Assembly (NCBI RefSeq): GCF_028476545.1
Contig: NW_026732322.1
Span: forward strand, 510,001-574,000
Direction of reading: 5' to 3'
Source of the DNA: Physella acuta
Lineage: Eukaryota; Mollusca; Gastropoda; Physidae
DNA: 64,000 nt
Below the pieces are notes generated by a model that made no database searches, was not told the origin of the DNA, and worked only from the letters and a program-made list of their open reading frames with translations. Within the stretch, counting starts at the first letter, position 1. Every line of letters begins with the position of its first letter. The position numbers were made by a program, and so were the translations under genes. This document shows positions 22,701 to 31,113 of the stretch, in pieces.

Positions 22701-25126
22701 TGTATAATGTTTAAAGTAGCTTTCTTCATACTCATTCAATTTGAAAACAAGTGGTCATTTAAAAAAAACCTTACTACACCTTTATTTTCATTTATTTTTA
22801 AGGTTGACTATCTTATTACAACGCAACAAATATTACTTTATTATGTTTTTTTTATGTAACATTACAGTATTAAGTATTTGTCCTATTTGTCAGGTAGCCC
22901 TAATGGACTTGTGGCCTACCCTGGCAGGCTGTTTACACCTGATTTTGTCCGCTGTGATGAAGGCAGAACTCTTGCTATATTGAAGTGTGTCCAGTCTATG
23001 TTTGACCCAGATGCCAGAACATGTGGACTTAAACTGGACACAGGTTGGATTTTCATACATAATTTTAAAAGAAAAATATAAATTATTTTTTTTCATAATT
23101 TTAATCTTAACTATAAAATTGCTGCATAAACTTTTTGAACCAAAGATCTAGCACATCATCATTTAATTACTGTTTGGTCCATTAGTGCCTGAGAATTTGC
23201 GACATACTGAAATTAGCATCAAAATTACATGCAAATTTAAAAACAACAATATACCTCAAATTCAGTGTCAGTATGATGAGAGAAAATCAGCACAAATAAT
23301 TTTTTAGACACTTGGAACATAATTCAGGCGTTAAGAGATTAATTAACCATTGAATTTTTTTGTGAACTCTACATGCATATTTTCTTCCACATTTTCCTTT
23401 AAAGCAATGACTAAAAATCCATCGTAAATATTAAAAAATAATTGACTTCTGTTTCCTACATTGACAGTAATGAAGCAGGTGCAACGGAATCCTGTCTCCT
23501 TCTGCCAACGCTACCCCACTGCTCTCATCCCACATGAAACCCACTGTGCCAGATTTTTTAACTGCTCAGCACCTGCCACCCCCGGCATTGAGGGGGTGGC
23601 GCACCTACAGGAGTGCCGACACCCAAAGCTTTTTGACAGCAACCAGAGGAGGTGTGAGAACTTTATAGAGGTTCTCAACACTGTTGGATGTGGCACCAAG
23701 ATCCAGCCCAAGCATTTCTGTAAGTCTAGCTACAAGATTTCAATCATTGTTTCCTAAGAAGGCAAATCAGTAGATCTTCCTAAATAAATTTTGCAGAAAA
23801 TTTTTTATTTTATTTCAAATTTTAAGCTAAAATAGTACATAAAGACACTTTTTGCTAATTTTAAAATTCTAGACAAATGTGTCTTTCCATCCCCCCCAAT
23901 CTCTCCTCTCAAACAAAACATCTGCACATAACATACGCTCATTAAGCTAATCTATCAATTGAACAGTGAACAATAAAAACATAACAAGTTTACTTCCTCA
24001 ATTTTACTCACATAGCTAGTTATATAAATATGTAATCTCCTACTTGTATTTTCAAGTTTTTCTTATAAAAAATAATACAATCTAAACTTTCACCTAACAC
24101 ACATTTAATTATTTTAAAAAAAATCATTTTCTGCACTATTACTTCACAATTATCTCTAGTGACATTGCACAGGAAGGGAAATAACTCAAAACATCTTGAT
24201 GTACTAAAATTGTTCCCCTTATTTAGAAATAATATGAACAACTTAAATTTTATAAAATCAAATACCTTAAAAATGTTATATATTTTGTTAAAGCAGTATA
24301 AAAAAATGAATGAAAATGCAAATATATTGTGTAAATAAAATATAAATGAAAAAAACATATTTTTAACTCAGCAACTCTGTTTAAAAGTATATGCATAAAC
24401 AATTTAAAATTTGATGCAATATGGCTAATGTTTGAAATTTTAATAAAATTCTCTAGATAACTACAAAATATTTTAATCTGCATATACAAGAGTATTTTAT
24501 TTTATAATGTAATTATTTTGCCTGATTATGACGCTATCATGTTTATATTTTAATTTCAGTCTGCATGATATGGAATGTAGATACAAATAAGATAAAACAT
24601 TTATAGTCATTTAATTAAAATATGGACATATATTTCTGGTTCCTAGTTCTCAGACTTCTTAATTTTATATCTAGATATATAATTTTATAATGTAATACTA
24701 AAATTATGCTAGGCAGAAATACATATTTTTTCTAAAATAATGCAAAAGAAATGTAAGCAAATTGATAAACTTTTATAATGTAATACTAAAATTATGCTAG
24801 GCAGAAAATATGTTTGTTTTTTCTAAAATAATGCAAAAGAAATGTAAATAAATTGATAAACTTTTATATTTGTAGGTGACTACGCATCATTGTGTCCCAG
24901 TCAACGGTTCAAAACATGTGATGACTGCAGGAGAGTTCTACCCAGCTGCAATAACCAGGTCAACGGTATCCACGGCAACCCCCCAGGACAAGCTTTAGCC
25001 TCAGGCTTCATGTACTGTGTGGAAGGAAGGGTGGTAGCCACTTCCCCCTGCCCCCACGGGTCAAAGTTCCAGGAGTCAGTTAAATCATGTGTGCCCCAAA
25101 CCACACCGAAACGAAATGGGAAATAA
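1486..25126 (+). CDS. Multi-module chitin-binding (CBM14/peritrophin-A-like) protein, 3' part
   Basis: Twenty exons chain with GT-AG sites and matching phases: 1486-1713, 2978-3061, 4610-4720, 9234-9343, 12180-12288, 13219-13434, 13811-13911, 14303-14429, 15257-15363, 15767-15884, 16376-16576, 17153-17359, 17710-17796, 18219-18431, 19469-19693, 20370-20588, 22189-22317, 22894-23043, 23468-23719 and 24876-25126. They total 3245 nt, giving 1080 residues and a TAA. An AATAAA overlaps the stop (25122-25127). The product is seven A-B pairs of cysteine-rich modules. A modules carry the peritrophin pattern C-x-YYDC-x-EC-x-P-x-LFD-x-C. B modules begin DY, have closely spaced cysteines, and end in a Y-x-C / CP-x-FD-x-C half. 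Proteins of this type usually bind chitin outside the cell, in gut lining, cuticle or shell matrix; the role here is inferred. The first exon in view needs one base from an upstream exon, so the start and any signal peptide are missing. Confidence 0.85.
1701..2215. repeat. 53-bp minisatellite spanning a splice donor
   Basis: Nine to ten units of 53 bp begin CCGAATGGCAAATGTAAG. The first unit contains the real exon end (1713) and donor; each later unit repeats the exon tail and a GTAAG donor. Copies differ by a few bases. The rest of the unit is an intron sequence with TTTATTCAGTTAACTAAAAC. Confidence 0.95.
2360..2585 (-). mobile_element. LINE remnant, C-terminal end of the RT protein
   Basis: Read on the minus strand, this intron stretch gives GRPKQTWKRS, then EAEAAGMSWTQLG and NGVQWRGVF. 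That is the familiar C-terminal tail of non-LTR endonuclease/reverse-transcriptase proteins (GRPKxTWRRxxxxE...GxTWxxxxxxAQDRxxWR). Only the tail is left. It is a dead fragment. Confidence 0.75.
3128..3425. repeat. Degenerate short tandem repeat (ACACATTACACATCTTAC-like)
   Basis: About 300 bases of loosely repeated 9- to 18-base units such as CACATTACACATCTTA. The cysteine-rich open frame on the minus strand (MCVRCVMCVK) is a translation of this repeat. Confidence 0.9.
3468..3600 (+). repeat. Interspersed SINE-like repeat, copy 1
   Basis: This copy contains the core GAAGTAGAGTTCACCTGTTT followed by CTGTGACCTCAGCATATAAAG and a GGTCAGCACTGTGCC tail. Related copies lie at 8876, about 16025, 20000, 46185 and 46308 on the plus strand, and at 22360, 34945 and 53030 on the minus strand. 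Confidence 0.7.
4437..4625. repeat. Tandem triplication of a splice acceptor
   Basis: Three copies of an approximately 70-bp unit contain ATACTCTCTTAGAGAA(A/T)TATTACTT. Each copy carries the pyrimidine stretch and AG. The third copy is used in the exon chain (exon starts at 4610) because only it runs into the module coding sequence. Confidence 0.85.
4712..4838. repeat. Donor-spanning minisatellite, left half
   Basis: Units of about 50 bp begin GAAGGTAGGC(C/T)TCGCTGG and end TGGTGTTTTATAG. The first contains the donor of exon 4610-4720. The array is split by the LTR element and continues at 8345. Confidence 0.85.
4839..5320 (-). repeat. Long terminal repeat (3' LTR in element orientation)
   Basis: This 482-bp repeat matches 7866-8344 almost base for base. 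It ends in the TG...CA dinucleotides typical of LTRs and touches the polypurine tract. It contains a 35-base core (5182-5216) that recurs at 53391-53425. Confidence 0.9.
6540..7260. repeat. Degenerate GACTTCA-rich tract inside the LTR element
   Basis: About 700 bases are built from irregular repeats of TTTGACTTCAA, ACTTCACTTTGACTTCAA and similar. It forms much of the internal region of the LTR element. I see no coding signal in it. Confidence 0.8.
7866..8344 (-). repeat. Long terminal repeat (5' LTR in element orientation)
   Basis: This is the partner of 4839-5320, followed by the GAAGG target duplication and then by the interrupted minisatellite. Confidence 0.9.
8345..8480. repeat. Donor-spanning minisatellite, right half
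   Basis: This continues the 4712-4838 array after the LTR element: GAAGGTAAGCCTCGCTGG, GAAGGTAGGCTTTGTTGG and GATGGTAGGCTTCGCTG. Before insertion the array had at least five units. Confidence 0.85.
8876..9060 (+). repeat. Interspersed SINE-like repeat, copy 2
   Basis: One of the longest copies. It has GAAGTAGAGTCCATCTGTTT, a CATATAAAGGGATAGT block and a far end GATTCGATCTCGAG, which resembles a Pol III B box (GGTTCGANTCC). Confidence 0.7.
9234..13434 (+). CDS. Module pair 2 (A2 split, B2 in one exon)
   Basis: A2 is split by a phase-0 intron of 2.8 kb between exon 9234-9343 (CSLFYDCSQYSW) and exon 12180-12288 (YQTECAYPRLFD, CGRRKETIQPC). Exon 13219-13434 encodes B2 (DYIVGHCVDAGCVPC, then YLVCQRERTI and SVFDPQMRTC). 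The split lies between the second and third parts of the A motif, at the same place and phase as in A3. A diverged copy of the 9343 donor junction follows at about 9361-9400. Confidence 0.82.
9344..12179. other. Large intron, little recognisable content
   Basis: This A+T-rich intron of the chitin-binding gene holds a second, decayed copy of the preceding donor junction near 9361-9400, a CAGTGGCGTCAC-like start with a G run near 10194-10235 that may be a MITE end, and a tRNA-like module at 11012-11076. I see no exon in the rest. Confidence 0.6.
11012..11076 (-). repeat. tRNA-derived SINE head or decayed tRNA gene
   Basis: On the minus strand, TAGCCTAGCGGTAGAA is a good Pol III A box and lies in a GGGACAGCG...GGACCATTAGAAT context. 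The T-arm and cloverleaf are poor, so a SINE head or tRNA relic is more likely than a working tRNA. Confidence 0.45.
12281..12825. repeat. 45-bp minisatellite spanning a splice donor
   Basis: About twelve units of 45 bp run CCAGCCTTGTAAGAACATG, TTTTCATTTGTAAACTGG, GTTCACAA. The first holds the true exon end (12288) and donor; all others keep the GTAAGAAC donor. As 45 is a multiple of three, open frames run through it on both strands; these are artefacts. Confidence 0.95.
13537..13766. mobile_element. 230-bp MITE with ~44-bp terminal inverted repeats
   Basis: The left end ACCAGTGTCCGATAATGG and onward matches the reverse complement of the right end over about 44 bases with few mismatches, through CTTCTTTAAAAAAGGGGTG. 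The centre holds TAACCCTAACC-like repeats. It lies in an intron 44 bases before exon 13811. I could not fix a target duplication. Confidence 0.8.
13811..15884 (+). CDS. Module pair 3 (A3 and B3, both split)
   Basis: A3 is exon 13811-13911 (CSMFYSCTQ) plus exon 14303-14429 (IECKYPYLVD, KCGARREPFSPC) with a phase-0 split at the same point as in A2. B3 is exon 15257-15363 (DYVSNRCTSQACTKC) plus exon 15767-15884 (HYIVCKDQRV, CPNGTIFDIRTLTC), also split in phase 0. This is the most intron-rich pair. Confidence 0.84.
14412..14790. repeat. 53-bp minisatellite spanning a splice donor
   Basis: About seven units start GGGAGCCATTTTCTCCTTGT. The first holds the end of exon 14303-14429 and its GTAAGT donor. 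Later copies decay progressively toward 14790 but most keep CTTGTAAGT. Confidence 0.92.
16376..17359 (+). CDS. Module pair 4 (one exon each)
   Basis: Exon 16376-16576 encodes A4 (CAQYYDCATS, ECTYPDLYD, CAGRPIFLDPC). Exon 17153-17359 encodes B4 (FCPVQPCPYCNSAYPSC, YYQCVNERLV). Neither module is split here, which is the simplest gene structure among the pairs. The intron between holds nothing I recognise. Confidence 0.85.
17591..17738. repeat. Duplicated acceptor and exon start (pseudo-exon)
   Basis: Sequence 17591-17650 is a diverged copy of 17679-17738. Both have an ACAATTAAAT block, then TTCAG|TTTC and a coding start. The first copy would read VSVVQCAGAT and the used one VSFVQYVATT. The first lacks a clear donor soon after, so I take exon 17710 as the real one. 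Confidence 0.7.
17710..17796 (+). CDS. Thr/Pro-rich linker exon
   Basis: This 87-nt exon, phase 1 on both sides, reads YVATTAAPTTLPPRTTTTSI then PPTA. It has no cysteine. Such Thr/Pro linkers are usually O-glycosylated spacers in secreted chitin-binding proteins. It separates module pairs 4 and 5 and could be skipped without changing frame. Confidence 0.8.
18219..19693 (+). CDS. Module pair 5 (one exon each)
   Basis: Exon 18219-18431 encodes A5 (CAQFYNCSKPRS, ECPVGSLFNTKTKTC). Exon 19469-19693 encodes B5 (DYQPNCNRTGSGCPDC, VYCRNGRVVN, CPAGQFYDGIRKQC) with several Asn-X-Ser/Thr sites. The cysteine pattern is complete in both. Confidence 0.86.
18770..19350. other. Intron stretch of repeat-like, less A+T-rich sequence
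   Basis: Base composition rises to a more even level than in the flanking intron. Two related phrases occur: GCCAAATCACACCCT near 19110 and GCCAAATAGCACCCT near 19250. This suggests an old interspersed repeat. I see no TIR, LTR or coding signal. Confidence 0.35.
20000..20165 (+). repeat. Interspersed SINE-like repeat, copy 4
   Basis: Contains GCAGAGTTCACTTGTTTCTG, GACATATGAAGGAATA, ACTATGCCCAGCC and AAGTCAGGTACTCATTAGAG, matching copies 1 and 2 over about 130 bases. Confidence 0.7.
20370..23043 (+). CDS. Module pair 6 (A6 in one exon, B6 in two)
   Basis: Exon 20370-20588 encodes A6 (CAKYIKCEATN, ECPYPLLFQNGMC, QCGRRKQAIAPC). B6 is split by a phase-1 intron: exon 22189-22317 (DYDELRKC, then CVPCEKRYPSC) and exon 22894-23043 (VRCDEGRTLA, SMFDPDARTC). 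The first half of B6 has extra cysteines compared with other B modules. Confidence 0.84.
20868..22060. mobile_element. Transposon-like insertion with tRNA-like module
   Basis: The block begins near TATACTACTAGGCATGCTGC followed by CCAGCTTCGCTTAGG and ends near TTTTATAAATTAGGATAATT, phrases common at the edges of repeated elements. It carries clusters of CTAGATCTAGATC (21163-21181 and 21505-21600), a (GA)n run (22004-22024), and on the minus strand at 21243-21312 a tRNA-like stretch with GGTTCGAGACAC. A related block lies at 45240-46130. Family unresolved. Confidence 0.5.
22360..22530 (-). repeat. Interspersed SINE-like repeat, copy 5
   Basis: Reverse-oriented copy: GGCGGCTGGACATAGTGCTG followed by ACCACACTTCCCCTGTATGC and CAGATTAAATCTACTTCATC on the plus strand, matching 53030-53190. 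Confidence 0.68.
23468..25126 (+). CDS. Module pair 7 and C terminus
   Basis: Exon 23468-23719 encodes A7 (CARFFNCSAP, ECRHPKLFDSNQRRC, GCGTKIQPKHFC). The last exon, 24876-25126, encodes B7 (DYASLCPSQRFKTCDDC, MYCVEGRVVA, CPHGSKFQ) and a short basic tail ending NGK before the TAA. There is no C-terminal membrane segment or GPI-like tail. Confidence 0.87.
24683..24862. repeat. 88-bp tandem duplication before the last acceptor
   Basis: Two copies of an 88-bp unit beginning TTTTATAATGTAATACTAAA lie end to end, stopping just before the acceptor of the final exon at 24876. They differ in a few bases. Confidence 0.88.
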
Positions 25127-26070
25127 AGAGGAAAATTATAAATGTATCCCAAATTTTATTGAGTCATTGCAATATTGGTTTCATAAATATGATTGGTGGA
25201 AAATGCATTTTTTTTAATATGATGGTATTAATATTTAAATTATTTATTTTGTAACAAATTTTAAAATTTTTTCAATGATGCTATTCTAATTTACAAGCAT
25301 GTTTATTATTTTATTTTATTGGTAACTATTAAAAACTGCCAAACATGAAAAGTATTTGATTGTTATTTTGGCTTATTGTCTATACGTTGCCTACAAAACT
25401 AAATACTTTTTTTTTAACCCACAATCTTTAACTTTTAAAGCATAGTATCGTATATGTCTAATTTTGTTTTGTAACATAAAACTCAGATTTATTTTAAACT
25501 TAATGTAACATGCATACACCTCAGTCTTATTTTAAATTTGATTGTTTTATTCAATAATTAGACAATAGAATTTTGAAATATCAATCAGCAGAAATATCAA
25601 CAATTCGGTCTACAGTTCGTGACAAAACAGCTTGTCTTTTGAGTATACGGGCCGAAAATTCATAAATTATGCGGCTTAACAGAAATATAAAATAAAATTA
25701 TGCAGATTTTTGAGAAATCTGAAATACTGTCCCACTTCCTGTTATCGGAAATCACTAAAAAGCTTATGCAGACCTGCGTGTAAGTGTAAGACTAATTATA
25801 CAATTTTTTTCATCTAAATGAAACCGGAAACTAATTTTGATTGTTCAGTTACAAAATTATCCAATGCCTTTATTTACATAATTAAGCTGGTTGGAGCATG
25901 GACTTAATACAGGCACAAGCCAAGCGCTCAATTTAGAGCCAAACTTTATTATTAAGATAGGTTTGAGTAATTGTTAAATAAACAGTATCTCTGTCTGAAT
26001 AATACTATTTATTTAAATGCCTATAAATCTACTTTGATCATGAACGTTAAACAAATAATGAAACGTGATA
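25127..26070. other. Intergenic stretch between convergent genes
   Basis: This 0.94-kb A+T-rich stretch separates the stop of the chitin-binding gene (+) from the stop of the SAMD9-like gene (-). It contains a minus-strand AATAAA at 26008-26013, about 60 bases past the SAMD9-like stop. I see nothing else in it. Confidence 0.7.
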
Positions 26071-26148
26071 TCAGTCTTCCATCAAGTTACACATTTTTCG
26101 ATTCAGCTCGTCTCTTTCTTTTTCTAATTCTTTCTTTTTCTTCGGGTC
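26071..26148 (-). CDS. Small charged last exon of SAMD9-like copy A
   Basis: The giant exon meets a donor ACG|GTAAAA at 26391 in phase 0. Downstream, TATTTACAG precedes a 26-codon exon reading DPKKKKELEKERDELNRK then MCNLMED and TGA. It is lysine/glutamate-rich and could form a short coiled coil. Reading through the donor instead gives 16 nondescript residues. Copy B shows no equivalent exon. Confidence 0.65.
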   Translation of the reverse strand, partial: DPKKKKELEKERDELNRKMCNLMED

Positions 26149-29100
26149 CTGTAAATAGAAAATACATTTAAGAAAACTCGAGGACTAAATACTTATTTCA
26201 TTTTACAGTCATTAAGCAAAATAAAAAAACGAGTTTTTTTTTTATATCAAGCTGGTTCCTTTAAACACATTTACGATATCTAACTTAATAGGTGATACAT
26301 AAATCCTAAAACGTGATATAGTAATTTTAGTACCGTTTAATAATGTTTTAGACATGTGATGAAGACTATGGAGTAGAGTAAACATTTTACCGTTATTCGT
26401 TCCAGTTCCGAAAAAATCGCTTTAAGTTGTTTGACCATTTGATTCATCGTTAGGTCTAACCGTGGCGAGGCATTCGTTTCTGATGAAATAGACCGATGTA
26501 TGGTTGCGCTAAATGGCAGGATTGAAGGTTCTTTTAGGCTCATACCATACGCCTTAGGTCCAGCAAAACTGAAGCCCAAATAAAAGAAAACCGTTTTTTG
26601 AAACATTTCTGTCTTTGAAATGGCGTAAGCAGTTGGGATTGCCAGTTTAAAATCTTTAATGAAAACCTCCTTGCCACTTTGGAGAAGAGTCCCTGAAAAC
26701 AGGGCTAAGTAATGTCTCAGTTCTGGGCGGTGCCATCGTTCTTGCATCGGAAACTTTTTGATAAAATCAATATTTTTGTAATACACCACGTCCATCAAAG
26801 GCACTCCACTGCCAAGATAAAATATGGTATTTTCTTTTTTTCGGCGTGTGCTTTCATTTGAAATACATTTGGTATATTTTTTATCAAATAAACTTTTCCA
26901 CTTGGAAATAGCAGAAGCCAATTCAGGTGTGAAATTTACGTATTGTCTTCGCTTCGCAGTTGGGAAATTGTAAAACACAAAGTACAAAAAAGTCTCAAGT
27001 TTGAGTTGACTTTCTGATTGGTTATTATTGTAGCATTGCTTACTCCAGTCCTGTACATGTCGAAAGGTTAGCCAAGGAGGGATGCACTGATCCATCGAGA
27101 GAACAGTTATGGCATGAAGTAACGTGATTACAGTTTCAAAACTGCAGTTACCTACTTGCAAATTCTGAGTCATAAGTTGTAATATATCACTCAGCTCCTT
27201 CGTTTTACCAGTCTGTTTTAAATTAATCATTAAGAATAGAGAAGAGCCACCAAGTTGCCTTGCACGGCGAAGTCTGAATTCACATGCGTCATGTACATTC
27301 ATGTTTGGAGGAACAGTATTTGATGTTTCGCCAAAGTAGTTATCAAGATTAACTTTCAATTCTATTAGGTTATTTTTATCAGTATTTGTTCTGCTTGGCT
27401 TACTATCCAAATTGGATTCTCTCTTAACATGTAAAAATTCATCCTCAAGGCGTCTCAGTGCATTTTTGGAATAATTCTCAAGATTTTTCAAAAACTGCAT
27501 TTCCGTTTCTTTAAGAAATTCCAACCTCTTTGGCATAAAACTACGTTTTACTAATAATGTATGTAGAAGGTTATATTCATTAAAAGGCGGGCACATATGA
27601 AGTCCTTCCAGAAATAAAAGAATAGACCTGATTTCACCAAAGTAGCCCGCAAAGTTATTTTCCTCAAACGTCGAAGCCTCCTGCTCGCTAACTTCTTGAC
27701 CTTTTCGAAAAGCAGGAATACATTTTTGAACCAATGTGAACAATCTGTGGATCTTTTCTTCATCGAATTTCTCATTCTTCAACGCCCTATCGGATGTAAC
27801 CTCCTGAAACAACTGACTTTTAAATACTTGCCCGTACGTGTGGTATAAAAACGAATTATTAGGGTGAATATTGATTGCTTTACTTGCATATTCTTCTGCT
27901 TTTCCCCATTGCTTATCGTCAATATAAAATCTTGCAATCACTTGTGCAGTAAAGGCATCATTATTCAGTGAAAATAAACTTTCCATCAACTGTGCCGTAT
28001 TTTCAACTCCTTCTTTTGCCTTCAGCTCGATGATAAATGTTGAGAACTCAGCTCTCCTCAAACCATCCTCTTTGAACTCCCTCTTTTTTATAATATTGGC
28101 AATAATGTTTTGAAGTTTCTTTGAATCATGAGTTTCATTCTCAAAAATACCACAGTACATAATCTCTTTCATAATATCAATTTCCTTTTGTCCAGTTCGT
28201 TCTTTCATTCTGTTTAAAATTTCACGGGCGATAATTTTGTTAAAAACCCTCAAAACATTTCTCGTTTTGTTTGTTTGTCTCCTGTTTGATGATACATTTA
28301 GCAACACTTTTACGGCTTGGCTGAGATTTGCTTCCCAATTCGGAGCTCTAGCCAGATACAGGGGAGAATGGTCAAACAATTTCGTTTGGAATTCAACGAA
28401 AAACCCATCTAAACAGGAGACAGGAATTTCTTTAAAATCAGGGTCGTATGTATTGAGAAAGGAAACAATTTTTAATAGCTTTACTTCATTTTCGTTTTTA
28501 ACATCGTCAGAAAACTCTTTAATTACTTTCGAAACATAATCATGTTTAAAATTTTCTCTTAAGATGTTAAAAGAAATTAAAAACTTAGGATTAACGTTTT
28601 CGTGCTGGTTTTTCTGAAACATTGTTGTCAGAATGGCATGTTTTTGTTCAAACCAATCAAGCTCCCTGTCTGTAAGCTCTTGACGAACGGCAATCTGTTT
28701 GTCTTTTAACTGTTTCGGTAAAGATGCCTATCGAATACAAAGCAGAACTACTGCGTATATGTTATTTTTTTCATCACGATATCGAAAATAATTTCTGCTA
28801 ATTTCCAGTAGCTTTCTTCTCAACTGCAAACATTTTTCTTCATCTTCATTATCAATCATAATTACAATCGGTTTAGGGGAATCGTCTTTGTACCTTTTGA
28901 ATTGATCAATCTGTTCGCAAGTATGTTCTGTTATGGAATGGACTACACAGCACCTATATTCCGTCCGGAGTTCCCATAGTACATGCTTGGTTGATGTAGT
29001 TCCACCGGCTCCTGGTTGATGATATATTGAAATAGTGACAACTTCTTCATCAGTGTATCTATCTGTCAAAGCTTGTTTAACTATTGTTAAAAAATTGGCA

Positions 29101-31021
29101 TGAATCTCTCTCTTTAACACTTGACCAGGGAACCAAAAGTTAAGCCAATCGACTTGGTCGCCTTTATAAAACTTTTCCTCCAACTCTTTCCGTTTGGATT
29201 CCTTCTCCTCTTCATTTAAACAAAAGTCCACGGAAGTTAAGACACCTAAATCGCGCCATTCTTCCAGTTTTTTCTCTCTGACTGGAATAAACCCGCCTGT
29301 AGAGCTGGCGAGATGGCATTCACGAAAATCAGTTTTCTTCACAGCCAAAGAAATAGTTGTATTGATTTGTTCCCAAGGCATCCCAACAACACATCTGTCT
29401 TCCAGGTCTTTAAGAGAAACTCGATTTCTTTGAAGAATAGTTTGTTTCCAATGGCTGGCTATTGCCTCACACTCGGCAAGGAGTATCCAGTTTTCTGGAA
29501 GTTTCCTAAGTAGTTCATCACACCCTTCCAACAAACATTCGTAGCTTTTAGAAAATAAGCATATAATAAGAATGATTCTATCTTTATCAAAATGCTTTAA
29601 AAAGCAGTTTATACATTCTTGAAAACCGTTACTTCTTTGTTGGTTCCAATCAGTAGGGGATAAGGGTTCCATGGACAAAGCTTCATACCCGTTGCAAAAT
29701 ACCCAAGGAGCTTTACTTTCATCTGCGATATATTCAACAGTTTTATTAAAATCTTCTTTGCTTGTTTTAGATTTATCAAAATTATCTGTTGTGTACACAT
29801 TCATGTTTTCATTTAAAAACTTGTAAATTCCTTTATTAGAACCACTGGGGTCAAAATCAAAAACTACTTCCGGATGCAAATGTTTAATGAACGAAATGTT
29901 GGTTTGGATTGAACTTTCGTCAATGTCTGCGTCAATAGGGCTGTTGACGATGAAAGGAAAAATCGTATCTTGGATTAACTCCGGCACACCAGTTAGTAAA
30001 TTTAAAAGCCGAATTCTCAAATTTGAAACAGGGGGCTCCTGTTGTTGCGATTCTTCAATCTTTCTTTGTTCAACTAGCTTTAAATGCTCTTTTTCATAGG
30101 CTGGCATCTCCTTCTGTGGTACCAATATAGGGAATCCCTCGTCTGAAAATTTAAACAGAGCAGATTCCTTTCCTCTACGCTTTTTCTTAAATATCGGAAG
30201 CAGCGCTAACTTTGTCCATATCGTTTCTTTCTCCAGAATGGAGCTAGATGCTACAATATCCACCTCAATAACCCACAGATTTTGTGTTCTTTCAAATTCG
30301 CTGACGACAGGTATAAAACATGCATCTCTTACTGTATTTCTTATTAAATTCATTTGGTTTTCTTGAAAAGATTTTGAAATACATTCATTTATTTCTTCAG
30401 CTACCTCTTCTTTAATCAGACTGACGCCCACTATTTCACCAGCCGTGTGTGTTTCACTTTTCGTTGGATTAATTCCAAAGTAAATAGTACCATTTCTTCT
30501 GTCGTTTAAACAAGCTGAAGCAAAAGGAATCACTTCAGATCCAATAAATTCTAAAGCATTATCTTTATCCATAGCTTCAATTAAATGAAAATTTCTAACA
30601 GGTTTTGTTTTCTTAGCTCTGATGTTCGCAGTAGTATCTGCACACTTTCCTTTGGTGTACTTATCTGTGATTTTAACCTCTGTATCAAACTTTCTGAGAT
30701 ATTCTGAATCACATTGCGATTGTCCTAGAGCTTCTCTAATCAGAAGAGAAAGAAATCTTCTGGTGCCAAAAGTTACCGCGGGCAACAGAAACTGAAAATC
30801 ATCTTCTTTCATGGACAAGAAAATTTTACCACAAATATTTTCCTTTTCGAATACCTCGCAAATCGTGGTGGGGTGATTTCCTTCTAAAAGTTTTTTCTTT
30901 AGAAATTCTTTAAAGTCTGCCACTGACATTTCGTGAACTTTCTTTGGAGATACTGTAACATCTGTAATCAAACAGACACTTGTATAATTATACACAACAC
31001 TCGCACACACACACACACAAC

Positions 31022-31113
<92 letters not shown>

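Noticed and set aside
24020-24489. Phe/Ile-rich frames on the minus strand that resemble membrane proteins
   Set aside because: The A+T-rich intron sequence gives Phe, Ile, Lys and Asn by composition; there is no splice or homology support.
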